64,000 bases of DNA from Pseudomonas sihuiensis (GTDB taxonomy: Bacteria; Pseudomonadota; Gammaproteobacteria; Pseudomonadales; Pseudomonadaceae), in NCBI RefSeq assembly GCF_900106015.1, contig NZ_LT629797.1:4216001-4280000 (forward strand). Direction: 5' to 3'. A model generated the notes under the pieces. The model was not told the DNA's origin. It searched no databases and saw nothing but the letters and a program-made list of their open reading frames with translations. A program made the position numbers and the translations under genes. Below, one piece after another: positions 49,764 through 57,512 of the stretch (the first letter of the stretch is position 1; the number at the start of each line of letters is the position of its first letter).

Positions 49764-51203
49764 ATGCTCGATCTTCTCAATGACCTCATCTGGAGCAAGC
49801 TGCTGATCGTGATGCTGATCGGCCTTGGCCTGTTCTTCACCATCGCCTCACGCTTCGTCCAGTTCCGCTACTTCGGCAGCATGTTCCGTATCTTCAGCGA
49901 GGCATTCCAGCGTCAGCCGGGCCAGCTCAGCTCGTTCCAGGCGCTGATGCTTTCGGTGGCTGGCCGCGTGGGCGCCGGCAATATCGCCGGTGTATCGGTG
50001 GCGATCATGCTCGGTGGTCCGGGCGCCATCTTCTGGATGTGGGTCGTGGCCCTGGTTGGCATGGCCACCAGCTACTTCGAGTGCTCGCTGGCGCAGCTGT
50101 ACAAGCGTCGCGAGGCTGATGGCGGCTACCGCGGCGGCCCGGCTTTCTACATTCAGCATGGTCTCGGTCAGCGCTGGCTGGGTATCGTCGTATCGATCCT
50201 GCTGCTGGTGACCTTCGGCTTCGGCTTCAACGCCGTGCAGTCCTTCACCGTCGCCAGCTCGCTGCACGACACCTTCGGTATCCCGACCCTGGCCAGTGGC
50301 ATTGCCCTGACCGTGGTGATCGGTCTGATCATCTTCGGTGGCATCAAGCGCATCGCCAAGTTCGCCGACGTGCTGGTGCCGGTGATGGCGTTCTCCTACC
50401 TGGGCATGGCGCTGCTGGTGATCGGTCTGAACATCACCGAAGTTCCAGCCACCTTCGCCCTGATCTTCAAGAGCGCCTTCGGCCTCGAGCCGGCCTTCGC
50501 TGGTGGCATCGGCGCGGCCATCATCATGGGCGTCAAGCGCGGCCTGTTCTCCAACGAAGCCGGCCTGGGCAGTGCGCCGAACGTGGCCGCGGTCGCCGAG
50601 GTCAAGCATCCGGCTGCGCAGGGCATCGTGCAGTCGCTCAGCGTATTCATCGACACCCTGATCCTGTGCAGCTGCACCGCGCTGATCATCCTGCTGTCCG
50701 GCGTGTATCAGCCGGGCATGGAACAGGCCGGTGTGGTGCTGACCCAGAGCGCCGTTGCGGCCGTGGTCGGCGAGTGGGGCCGGGTGTTCGTCAGCCTGGC
50801 GCTGCTGCTGTTCGTCTTCACCACCCTGATCTACAACTACTACCTGGGTGAGAACGCCCTGGGCTTCTTCAGCCAGAAGCGCGGCCCGGTGATGATCTAC
50901 CGCGTGCTGGTGGTCGGCCTGGTGCTGTGGGGTTCGGTGCAGGATCTGGGCACCGTGTTCGCCTTCGCTGACGTGACCATGGGTCTGCTGGCGATCTGCA
51001 ACCTGATTGCCCTGGCGCTGCTGTTCAAGGTGGGCCTGCGCCTGATGCGCGACTACGATAGCCAGATCAAGGCAGGTGTTGAGTCGCCGGTACTCGATGC
51101 CAAGCAGTTCGCTGATCTGGACCTCGACCCTGCCGTCTGGGGGGGGCAGCCGGGTAAAACCGCCGACCAGGCGGAAATCGGTGATCGCGTCTACCAGCGT
51201 TGA
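49764..51203 (+). CDS. sodium:alanine/glycine symporter (AGCS family)
   Basis: A 479-residue inner-membrane transporter. It has the AGCS hallmark GRVGAGNIAGVSVAIMLGGPGA (about 65-86; quoted in part) and the later block FSNEAGLGSAPNVAAVAEV, and about ten to eleven helices. The likely substrates are alanine or glycine with Na+. The start at 49764 is preceded by GAGAGAAAG; the frame is open further upstream without family sequence. A strong terminator closes the gene. Confidence 0.95.
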   Translation: MLDLLNDLIWSKLLIVMLIGLGLFFTIASRFVQFRYFGSMFRIFSEAFQRQPGQLSSFQALMLSVAGRVGAGNIAGVSVAIMLGGPGAIFWMWVVALVGMATSYFECSLAQLYKRREADGGYRGGPAFYIQHGLGQRWLGIVVSILLLVTFGFGFNAVQSFTVASSLHDTFGIPTLASGIALTVVIGLIIFGGIKRIAKFADVLVPVMAFSYLGMALLVIGLNITEVPATFALIFKSAFGLEPAFAGGIGAAIIMGVKRGLFSNEAGLGSAPNVAAVAEVKHPAAQGIVQSLSVFIDTLILCSCTALIILLSGVYQPGMEQAGVVLTQSAVAAVVGEWGRVFVSLALLLFVFTTLIYNYYLGENALGFFSQKRGPVMIYRVLVVGLVLWGSVQDLGTVFAFADVTMGLLAICNLIALALLFKVGLRLMRDYDSQIKAGVESPVLDAKQFADLDLDPAVWGGQPGKTADQAEIGDRVYQR

Positions 51204-51220
51204 TCTGACTCAGATGGAAG

Positions 51221-51242
51221 AAGGGGGCAAGGCCCCCTTTTT
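51221..51242 (+). terminator. intrinsic terminator after the AGCS symporter
   Basis: AAGGGGGC/GCCCCCTT stem with a 3-base loop and a TTTTT run, 18 bases after the stop codon. Confidence 0.93.
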
Positions 51243-51331
51243 CTTGCCTGCCAGCTTTGGCAGCCATTGTTCGGGCAGTCGTAAGCGACGTTGCGAATGT
51301 CGCGCAGACCCGTGATTTGTGAGGAGAGCCC

Positions 51332-52321
51332 ATGGCGACCCCAGAAAAACTCCTGGTGCTGTACACAGGCGGCACCATCGGCATGCAGATGAGCGCGGAC
51401 GGCCTGGCGCCGGCCTCGGGTTTCGAGGCGCGCATGCGCACCCAACAAGCCAGCGAGAACGCCAGCGAGCTGCCGCAATGGACCTTCCGCGAGCTGCTGC
51501 CGCTGATCGACAGCGCCAACATGAACACCGGCCACTGGCTGGCGCTGCGTGACGAGATCGTCACCGCCGTGCAGACCCATGGCCACGACGCCGTGCTGGT
51601 ACTGCATGGTACCGATACCCTGGCCTACAGCGCCGCCGCGCTGAGCTTCCTGCTGCTCGGCCTCGACGTGCCGGTGGTGCTGACCGGCGCCATGCAGCCG
51701 GCCGGTGTCGATGGCGGTGATGCCTGGCCCAACCTGTTCGGCGCCATGCGCGCGCTGTATCGCGGCGTCGCGCCTGGCGTGCACCTCTACTTCAACGGCC
51801 AGCTGCTGCATGGCGCACGTTGCTCGAAGTTGCGCAGCGACGCTTTCGATGCCTTCCAGGTGCTGCCGCGTCAGCGTCAGGCCGAACGGGCCTCGGTCGA
51901 TGCGCGGATCGACTTCCGCCAGCCGCGCCAGCCGGTCAATCTTGCCGTGCTGCCACTGCATCCGGCGGTGCAGGCCGGGCAACTGCAAGCTCTGCTGGCC
52001 AGCGGCGTGCAGGGGCTGCTGCTGGAGTGCTACGGCAGTGGCACCGGCCCGGCCGGCGATGCGCAATTGATGAGCGTGCTGCGTGAGGCGCATCAGCGCG
52101 GTGTGGTGCTGGCGGCAATCAGTCAGTGCCCGCAAGGCCATGTGCAGTTCGGTGTGTATGCGGCCGGCAGCCGTCTGGCCGAGGTCGGCCTGGTGTCCTG
52201 TGGCGGCATGACCCGCGAGGCGGCACTGGGCAAGCTGTTCGCCCTGCTCGGCGCCGGTTTGCCACAAGCTGAGGTTGAACACTGGCTGGCGCGCGATCTC
52301 TGTGGTGAGATGAGCGACTGA
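51332..52321 (+). CDS. ansA: L-asparaginase
   Basis: A 329-residue asparaginase that hydrolyses asparagine to aspartate and ammonia. Both catalytic triads are visible: TGGTIG (residues 12-17, first Thr at 12 or 15) and LHGTDTLAY (91-99, T94-D95), plus the conserved Lys in CSKLRSDAF. There is no signal peptide, so a cytoplasmic type I enzyme is likely. It feeds aspartase encoded 9 kb away. A GGAGAG site lies upstream. A GNAT gene follows 27 bases later on the same strand. Confidence 0.95.
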   Translation: MATPEKLLVLYTGGTIGMQMSADGLAPASGFEARMRTQQASENASELPQWTFRELLPLIDSANMNTGHWLALRDEIVTAVQTHGHDAVLVLHGTDTLAYSAAALSFLLLGLDVPVVLTGAMQPAGVDGGDAWPNLFGAMRALYRGVAPGVHLYFNGQLLHGARCSKLRSDAFDAFQVLPRQRQAERASVDARIDFRQPRQPVNLAVLPLHPAVQAGQLQALLASGVQGLLLECYGSGTGPAGDAQLMSVLREAHQRGVVLAAISQCPQGHVQFGVYAAGSRLAEVGLVSCGGMTREAALGKLFALLGAGLPQAEVEHWLARDLCGEMSD

Positions 52322-52348
52322 TCCACCTGCCCGAACAGAGGAAGGACG

Positions 52349-52792
52349 ATGAGCATCGAAATTCGCCCTGTAGTCGCTGCCGATCACGAAGCCTGGTTGC
52401 CCTTGTGGCAGGGCTACCAGCGCTTCTATATGACCGAGATTCCAGCCGAGACCAGCGCCGTTACCTGGCAGCGCTTTCTCGACCCCGCCGAGCCCATGGG
52501 CGCCGCCCTGGCCTGGCAGGGTGACCAGGCCATTGGCCTGGTGCACTGGGTCATCCACCGCTCGACCTGGACCACCGGTGACTATTGCTACCTGCAGGAC
52601 CTGTTCGTCGCCAAGGGCCAGCGCAGTGGCGGCGTTGGTCGTCAGCTGATCCAGCATGTCTACGAGCAGGCGCGTGCTGCCGGCTGTTCACGGGTGCACT
52701 GGCTGACGCACGAGAGCAACAGCCAGGCCAAGCTGCTGTACGAGCGCATCGGTGAGCGCTCGGGATTCGTGCAGTACCGCAAGCTGCTGTAG
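52349..52792 (+). CDS. GNAT acetyltransferase, copy 2 (paralogue of 47670)
   Basis: A 147-residue GNAT enzyme almost collinear with the protein at 47670: shared blocks include ETSA-TWQRFLDPAEPM, GDYCYLQDLFVA and SRVHWLT, and the same end RSGFVQYRKLL. The acetyl-CoA loop is RSGGVGRQLI. It probably follows ansA in the same transcript. The close pair 4.7 kb apart points to a local duplication, with different neighbours for each copy. The substrate is unknown. Confidence 0.9.
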   Translation: MSIEIRPVVAADHEAWLPLWQGYQRFYMTEIPAETSAVTWQRFLDPAEPMGAALAWQGDQAIGLVHWVIHRSTWTTGDYCYLQDLFVAKGQRSGGVGRQLIQHVYEQARAAGCSRVHWLTHESNSQAKLLYERIGERSGFVQYRKLL

Positions 52793-52863
52793 GTGGGGGC
52801 GAGAGAGGGAGGTTGGCATGCATTGCGCATCGCCAGTGCCCCCTCGTCTTCAAGCTGACAGCC

Positions 52864-53310
52864 ATGAACAAGCTCGACAACGCTCTGCTGAATATCCTGA
52901 TCAAGGACTCGCGCACCTCTTTTGCCGATATCGCTCGCCAGCTCAATATATCCAGAGCCCACGCACGCACTCGGGTACAGGCCCTGGTCGATACCGGCGT
53001 CATCGAGAAATTCACCGCTGTGGTGAATCCGGAAAAGCTCGGCAAGGGTATTTCCACCTTCGTCGATCTTACTGTCGCGCCGCATGCTATCGAAGCCGTC
53101 GCCGAGCGACTCTCGGCTACCGTGGAGGTGGTCAGCCTGTACATCATGAGTGATCTGAAAAGCCTGCACATCCACACGTTGACCGACAGCTACGAGACCT
53201 TCGATGCTTTCGTGCGCGAGCATATCTTCAACCACCCGGAGATTCTCACGGTTGACTGCAAGGCACTGATGACGCGGGTGAAGCACCGTCGTGGCGGTGC
53301 TCGCCTGTAA
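52864..53310 (+). CDS. Lrp/AsnC-family transcriptional regulator
   Basis: From the ATG at 52864 it encodes 148 residues: an N-terminal helix-turn-helix (ILIKDSRTSFADIARQLNIS, ARTRVQALVDTGVI) and a C-terminal ligand-binding RAM domain. The ATG has no ribosome-binding site. GAGAGAGGGAGG lies at 52801-52812, upstream of an in-frame TTG at 52813 that would add 17 residues, so the start is uncertain. The regulated target may be the TRAP operon downstream, but this is inference. Confidence 0.88.
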   Translation: MNKLDNALLNILIKDSRTSFADIARQLNISRAHARTRVQALVDTGVIEKFTAVVNPEKLGKGISTFVDLTVAPHAIEAVAERLSATVEVVSLYIMSDLKSLHIHTLTDSYETFDAFVREHIFNHPEILTVDCKALMTRVKHRRGGARL

Positions 53311-53393
53311 CATCCTGATACATCGAGCTATTTCTCACTGTTCCGGAAGCGTCGGCGCCTTAAAAAAGCGCTCAGTGCGCTCATCTAGTGCAT

Positions 53394-53411
53394 AACTGAC
53401 ATTCGTCAGTT
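53394..53411. promoter_or_regulatory. inverted repeat AACTGACATTCGTCAGTT
   Basis: Perfect 7-base arms with a 4-base spacer, 200 bases upstream of the sigma-54 promoter of the TRAP operon. It is well placed for an enhancer-binding activator or for the Lrp-type regulator just upstream. Confidence 0.5.
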
Positions 53412-53610
53412 GAAGGCAAGGTCAGCGGACCGATCGTATGCAAATGGTTTGGCACTGCTGACAAATGTATTCATTACCCGTGGCGTATTGACGATTCGTC
53501 GCAAGCGACAGCCCAGAGGTGCTTATTTTTTGTGCAGTCTGGCTAACGGCCATATTCTTCAAAAAATAGATAAGTCATTATAAAACAATAAGTTATATAT
53601 ATTTTTCTAC

Positions 53611-53626
53611 TGGCACGCGTGTTGCT
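53611..53626 (+). promoter_or_regulatory. sigma-54 promoter of the TRAP operon
   Basis: TGGCACGCGTGTTGCT is an exact match to the -24/-12 consensus (TGGCACG, 4 bases, TTGCT). The GG and GC are 10 bases apart, as required. The transcript should start near 53637, 66 bases before the first gene. The upstream 80 bases are AT-rich (TTATATATATTTTT) and may hold an IHF-bend site. The rest of the 392-base gap 53311-53702 has the inverted repeat at 53394 and nothing else clear. Confidence 0.85.
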
Positions 53627-53702
53627 CTAGGGCTTCCAGACCACTTTACATCCGATAGGCCATCCCGCTGATCGGAGCCACTGTGTAACTGGAGACCGCC
53701 CC

Positions 53703-54797
53703 ATGAGCCTTAACCGTCGTAAATTCCTCGGTGCTGGAGCCGTTGCCGCAGGCGCAGGCCTGACCCTGGGTGCCTCGGGCATCGCCACTGCCAACGAGAA
53801 AACCTTCAACTGGAAGATGACCAACGCCTACGCGCCCGGCTCGCCGTTCTATGTGCAGGGGCCGGGCAGCCCGACCGATTTCTGCAAGCGTGTCGAGGCC
53901 ATGTCCAATGGCCGCCTGAAGATTCAGCACTTCGCTGCTGGCGAGCTGATCCCGGCGCTGGAAGGCTTCGATGCGGTGTCCAGTGGCATGGTGGAAATGA
54001 ACGCCGCCAATGCCTTCTTCTGGGCCGGCAAGATCCCCGCCGCGCAGTTCTTCACCGCCGTGCCCTTCGGCATGAATACCCAGGGCATGAACGCCTGGTT
54101 GTACAACGGCGGCGCGCTGCAACTCTGGGAAGAACTCTACGCGCCCCATGGCCTGGTGCCGATGCCCATGGGCAACACCGGCACCCAGATGACCGGCTGG
54201 TTCCGTCAGCCACTGGAAAACGTCGATAGCCTCAAGGGCCTGAAAATGCGTGTGCCGGGCCTGGCCGGCAAGGTCTACAGCGAACTGGGCGTGGCGGTAA
54301 GGCTGCTGCCTGGCGGCGAGATTTTCCCGGCGCTGGAGCGCGGAGTGATCGATGCTGCCGAATTCGTCGGACCCTATCAGGACCGCCGCATGGGCCTGCA
54401 TAAAGCCGCGAAGAACTACTACACCACCGGCTGGCACGAGCCGACCAACGTCACCGAGCTGATCATCAACAAGAAGGCCTGGGAAACCCTGCCGGCCGAC
54501 CTGCAAGCCATCGTGCGCATCTGCGCCCAGGCCTGCAATGCCGAGAGCCTGGCATGGTCCGATGCGGTCAACGCCGATGCCCTGGAAGACCTGGTGACCA
54601 ATGAAGGTGTGATCGCCAAGCCGCTGCCGGGCGACATCATCACCCGCCTGCGCGAGGTGACCAACGACACCCTCGCCAGCATGGCTGCCGCCGACCCGGC
54701 AACACGCAAAGTGCACGATCACTTCATGGCGTTCCGCAAGAAGTACAGCAGCTGGTCGGCCACCGGCGAAAAAGGCTTCATGGACCTGGGGGTGTGA
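53703..54797 (+). CDS. TRAP transporter solute-binding protein (Tat-exported)
   Basis: A 364-residue DctP-type binding protein. The N-terminus NRRKFLGAGAVAAGAGLTLG has the twin-arginine signal pattern. The mature protein has the TRAP block EFVGPYQDRRMGL near residue 220 and LPGGEIFPALERGVIDAAEF just before it, features of the TakP-like 2-oxoacid or carboxylate-binding subgroup. It captures a small carboxylate in the periplasm for the two permeases that follow, four bases downstream. It is the first gene after the sigma-54 promoter. Confidence 0.94.
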   Translation: MSLNRRKFLGAGAVAAGAGLTLGASGIATANEKTFNWKMTNAYAPGSPFYVQGPGSPTDFCKRVEAMSNGRLKIQHFAAGELIPALEGFDAVSSGMVEMNAANAFFWAGKIPAAQFFTAVPFGMNTQGMNAWLYNGGALQLWEELYAPHGLVPMPMGNTGTQMTGWFRQPLENVDSLKGLKMRVPGLAGKVYSELGVAVRLLPGGEIFPALERGVIDAAEFVGPYQDRRMGLHKAAKNYYTTGWHEPTNVTELIINKKAWETLPADLQAIVRICAQACNAESLAWSDAVNADALEDLVTNEGVIAKPLPGDIITRLREVTNDTLASMAAADPATRKVHDHFMAFRKKYSSWSATGEKGFMDLGV

Positions 54798-54801
54798 GGC
54801 G

Positions 54802-55323
54802 ATGCATGCCGTGATCAACCGCATCGAGCAGTTGGTCGAGACCCTGGGCAGTCTGGCACGCGGCTGCGTGCTGGTGCTGGTCCTGCTGGTGTCGGCCAAC
54901 GTGCTGATCCGCTATGGCTTTTCCGTGAGCCCGGTGGCGTTGCAGGAGCTTGAATGGTTTCTGATTTCGCCCATCGCGCTGCTTGGCATCTCCTACGTGT
55001 TGAAACACCGTGCCGATGTGCGGGTGGACTTCATCTACGAGAAGTTCCAGCCGCGCACCCAGGCTGCGGTGGATCTGTTCAGTGCCCTGGCGACCTGCCT
55101 GATCGGCGCGTTCCTGGCCTGGGTCTGCTGGCATTACATGATGCAGTCCTACGCCATTGGCGAAGGCTCGCCGGACCCTGGCGGCCTGCCCCATCGCTTT
55201 CTGGTCAAGGCCTTTCTGCCGCTGGGCTTTGCCCTGTTTGCCCTGCAAGGCATTGCTGACACCCTGCGTGCCCTCAAGAGCCTGCTCGCATCCAACCCGA
55301 CACCTGAGGAGGCCTTGCCATGA
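54802..55323 (+). CDS. TRAP transporter small permease (DctQ type)
   Basis: A 173-residue membrane protein with four helices, including LVLVLLVSANVLIRYGF and LISPIALLGISYVLKHR. The motif VRVDFIYEKF is characteristic of DctQ. It forms the membrane complex with the large permease, whose start overlaps its stop by four bases. No other family fits. Confidence 0.93.
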   Translation: MHAVINRIEQLVETLGSLARGCVLVLVLLVSANVLIRYGFSVSPVALQELEWFLISPIALLGISYVLKHRADVRVDFIYEKFQPRTQAAVDLFSALATCLIGAFLAWVCWHYMMQSYAIGEGSPDPGGLPHRFLVKAFLPLGFALFALQGIADTLRALKSLLASNPTPEEALP

Positions 55324-56645
55324 GCCCCAATGAATGGCTGGCAATCCTGATGGTGCTCGCCTTTTTCTCGATGATGATGGTCGGCGTACCGGTGGCCATC
55401 TCCCTGGCTGTGTCCGGTTTCGCCGCCGGCCTGATCGGTTTCGGCCCGATGCTGTTCAGCCTGCTACCGGCGCGCATGTTTGGCGTGGTCAGCAACTACA
55501 CGCTGCTGGCGATTCCGCTGTTTACCTTCATGGGGGTGATGCTGGAGAAATCCAGGGTCGCAGAGGACATGCTGGAGACGGTTGGCCAAGCCATGGGTGG
55601 CCTCAACGGCGGCATGGGCCTGGCCATCGTGCTGGTCGGCGTGCTGCTCGGTGCCTCGACCGGTATCGTTGGCGCCACCGTGGTGACCATCGGCCTGCTG
55701 ACCCTGCCGGTGCTGCTGCGCCGCGGCTACAAACCCAGCGTGGCCTGCGGCACCATCTGCGCCTCCGGCACCCTGGGGCAGATCATTCCGCCGAGCCTGG
55801 TGCTGATTCTGCTGGCCGATATTCTCGGCGAGTCGGTGGGTTCGATCTTCGCCGCCGCCTTTATTCCCAGCCTGATGCTGGCCGGCGTCTACATCGTCTA
55901 CATTCTGCTGCTCGGCTGGCTGCGCCCGCAGTGGGTGCCGGCGATTCCTGCCGAGGAGCGCGCGCTGATCAGCCGCAAACAGCTGTGGCAGAACATCGCC
56001 AAATCGGTATTGCCGCCGCTGCTGCTGGTGGTCTGTGTGCTTGGCTCGATCATCGGCGGCCTGGCCGCGCCGACCGAAGCGGCCTCCATCGGTGCACTTG
56101 GCGCGCTGGTCATCGCCGGCTGCGCCAGACGTCTGAACCGAGATACCCTCAAGCAGACCCTGCACGGCACCCTGAGCATCAGCGCGATGATCTTCCTCAT
56201 CCTGCTCTGCTCGCAGCCGTTCTCCCTGGCCTTCCGCGGCCTGGGCGGCGAAGCCCTGGTGCATGATCTGTTCAGCCTGCTGCCGGGCGGCGAACTGGGC
56301 GCGATCCTGTTCCTTATGGTGCTGCTGTTCGTGCTCGGTTTCTTTCTGGAGTGGATCGAGATCTCCTACATCGCCCTGCCGATGTTCCTGCCGGTATTCA
56401 TGGGCTATGGCACCGACATGGTCTGGCTGGCGATTCTAGTGGCGTTGAACCTGCAGATGTCGTTCCTCACGCCACCGTTCGGTTGGGCGCTGTTCTTCCT
56501 CAAGGGCGTGGCACCACCAGGCATCAGCACCAAGGACATCTACATCGGCGCACTGCCCTTCGTGGCGCTGCAAATGCTCGCCGTGGCCCTGGTGTTCGCC
56601 TTCCCGACCCTGGCGACCTGGCTGCCTAAGGCAATCGGCTGGTAA
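55320..56645 (+). CDS. TRAP transporter large permease (DctM type)
   Basis: A 441-residue, 12-helix-type DctM protein, the Na+-driven transport channel. Visible marks are GVPVAISLAVSGF, LGASTGIVGATVVTIGLLTLP, ASGTLGQIIPPSLVLILLAD and LTPPFGWALFFLKGVAP. It uses the binding protein encoded two genes upstream. The four-base overlap with the small permease indicates coupling. The TSUP permease follows after 21 bases in the same transcript. Confidence 0.95.
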   Translation: MSPNEWLAILMVLAFFSMMMVGVPVAISLAVSGFAAGLIGFGPMLFSLLPARMFGVVSNYTLLAIPLFTFMGVMLEKSRVAEDMLETVGQAMGGLNGGMGLAIVLVGVLLGASTGIVGATVVTIGLLTLPVLLRRGYKPSVACGTICASGTLGQIIPPSLVLILLADILGESVGSIFAAAFIPSLMLAGVYIVYILLLGWLRPQWVPAIPAEERALISRKQLWQNIAKSVLPPLLLVVCVLGSIIGGLAAPTEAASIGALGALVIAGCARRLNRDTLKQTLHGTLSISAMIFLILLCSQPFSLAFRGLGGEALVHDLFSLLPGGELGAILFLMVLLFVLGFFLEWIEISYIALPMFLPVFMGYGTDMVWLAILVALNLQMSFLTPPFGWALFFLKGVAPPGISTKDIYIGALPFVALQMLAVALVFAFPTLATWLPKAIGW

Positions 56646-56666
56646 CCCTCACATAAGAGAACGCCT

Positions 56667-57503
56667 ATGGAATTTTTCTCTGCCTACAGCCCGCTGTGGC
56701 TGGCCGGGCTGGTCAGCGCTCTGCTGCTGACCGGCGCGGTGGCCGGCATTCTCGCCGGCTTGCTCGGCGTCGGTGGCGGTATCGTCATCGTGCCGGTGCT
56801 GTATCACCTGTTCACCCTGCTCGGCATTGATCCTGAAGTACGTATGCACGTGGCGGTCGGCACCTCGCTGGCGGCCATCGTGCCGACCTCGATCATCTCC
56901 GCCAGGGCGCACTACAAGCGCGGCGGGCTCAAGCCTGAACTGCTCAAGCCGCTGATACCCGGCACCCTGATCGGCGTGCTGATCGGTGCGTTGCTAAGCG
57001 GCTATCTCAGCGGCCAGGTGCTGGCGGCGATCTTCGCTGTGATCGCCCTGCTGGTGGCGCTGAACATGGCGGTCGAGCGCAACCTGAGCCTGCGCGACGG
57101 GCTGCCCGGCACAGCCGGTACCAGTGTGCTCGGGGTGTTCATCGGCAGCCTGTCGACCCTGATGGGCATTGGCGGCGGCACCCTCAGCGTGCCGATCCTC
57201 AATGCCTGCCGCACGCCCATGCACATTGCCGTGGGCACCGGCGCCGCCCTGGGCGTGGTGATCAGCCTGCCCGGCGCCCTGGCCTACCTGATCAACGGCC
57301 TGGGTGCGGACAACCTGCCACCGGCCACCCTGGGCTATGTCAACCTGCTCGGCCTGGCGATGATCGTGCCGGTGACCATGCTCACCGCGCCCTGGGGCGC
57401 ACGCATCGCCCATGCCATCAACGCGCGCCTGCTGCGCCGTCTGTTTGCCCTGTTTTTGGCCCTTACAGCAGTACGCATGCTGTTTGGCGCCTTTGCCCTC
57501 TGA
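56667..57503 (+). CDS. TSUP-family permease (TauE/SafE)
   Basis: A 278-residue membrane protein with about eight helices. The paired TSUP motifs AGLLGVGGGIVIVP (near residue 32) and STLMGIGGGTLSVPIL (near 164) are both intact. The family exports or imports sulfite, sulfonates and related organic anions. Its place between a TRAP system and a gamma-glutamyltransferase-family enzyme suggests export of a product or uptake of a sulfur-containing substrate, which is inference. Confidence 0.93.
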   Translation: MEFFSAYSPLWLAGLVSALLLTGAVAGILAGLLGVGGGIVIVPVLYHLFTLLGIDPEVRMHVAVGTSLAAIVPTSIISARAHYKRGGLKPELLKPLIPGTLIGVLIGALLSGYLSGQVLAAIFAVIALLVALNMAVERNLSLRDGLPGTAGTSVLGVFIGSLSTLMGIGGGTLSVPILNACRTPMHIAVGTGAALGVVISLPGALAYLINGLGADNLPPATLGYVNLLGLAMIVPVTMLTAPWGARIAHAINARLLRRLFALFLALTAVRMLFGAFAL

Positions 57504-57512
57504 GGAACGATC

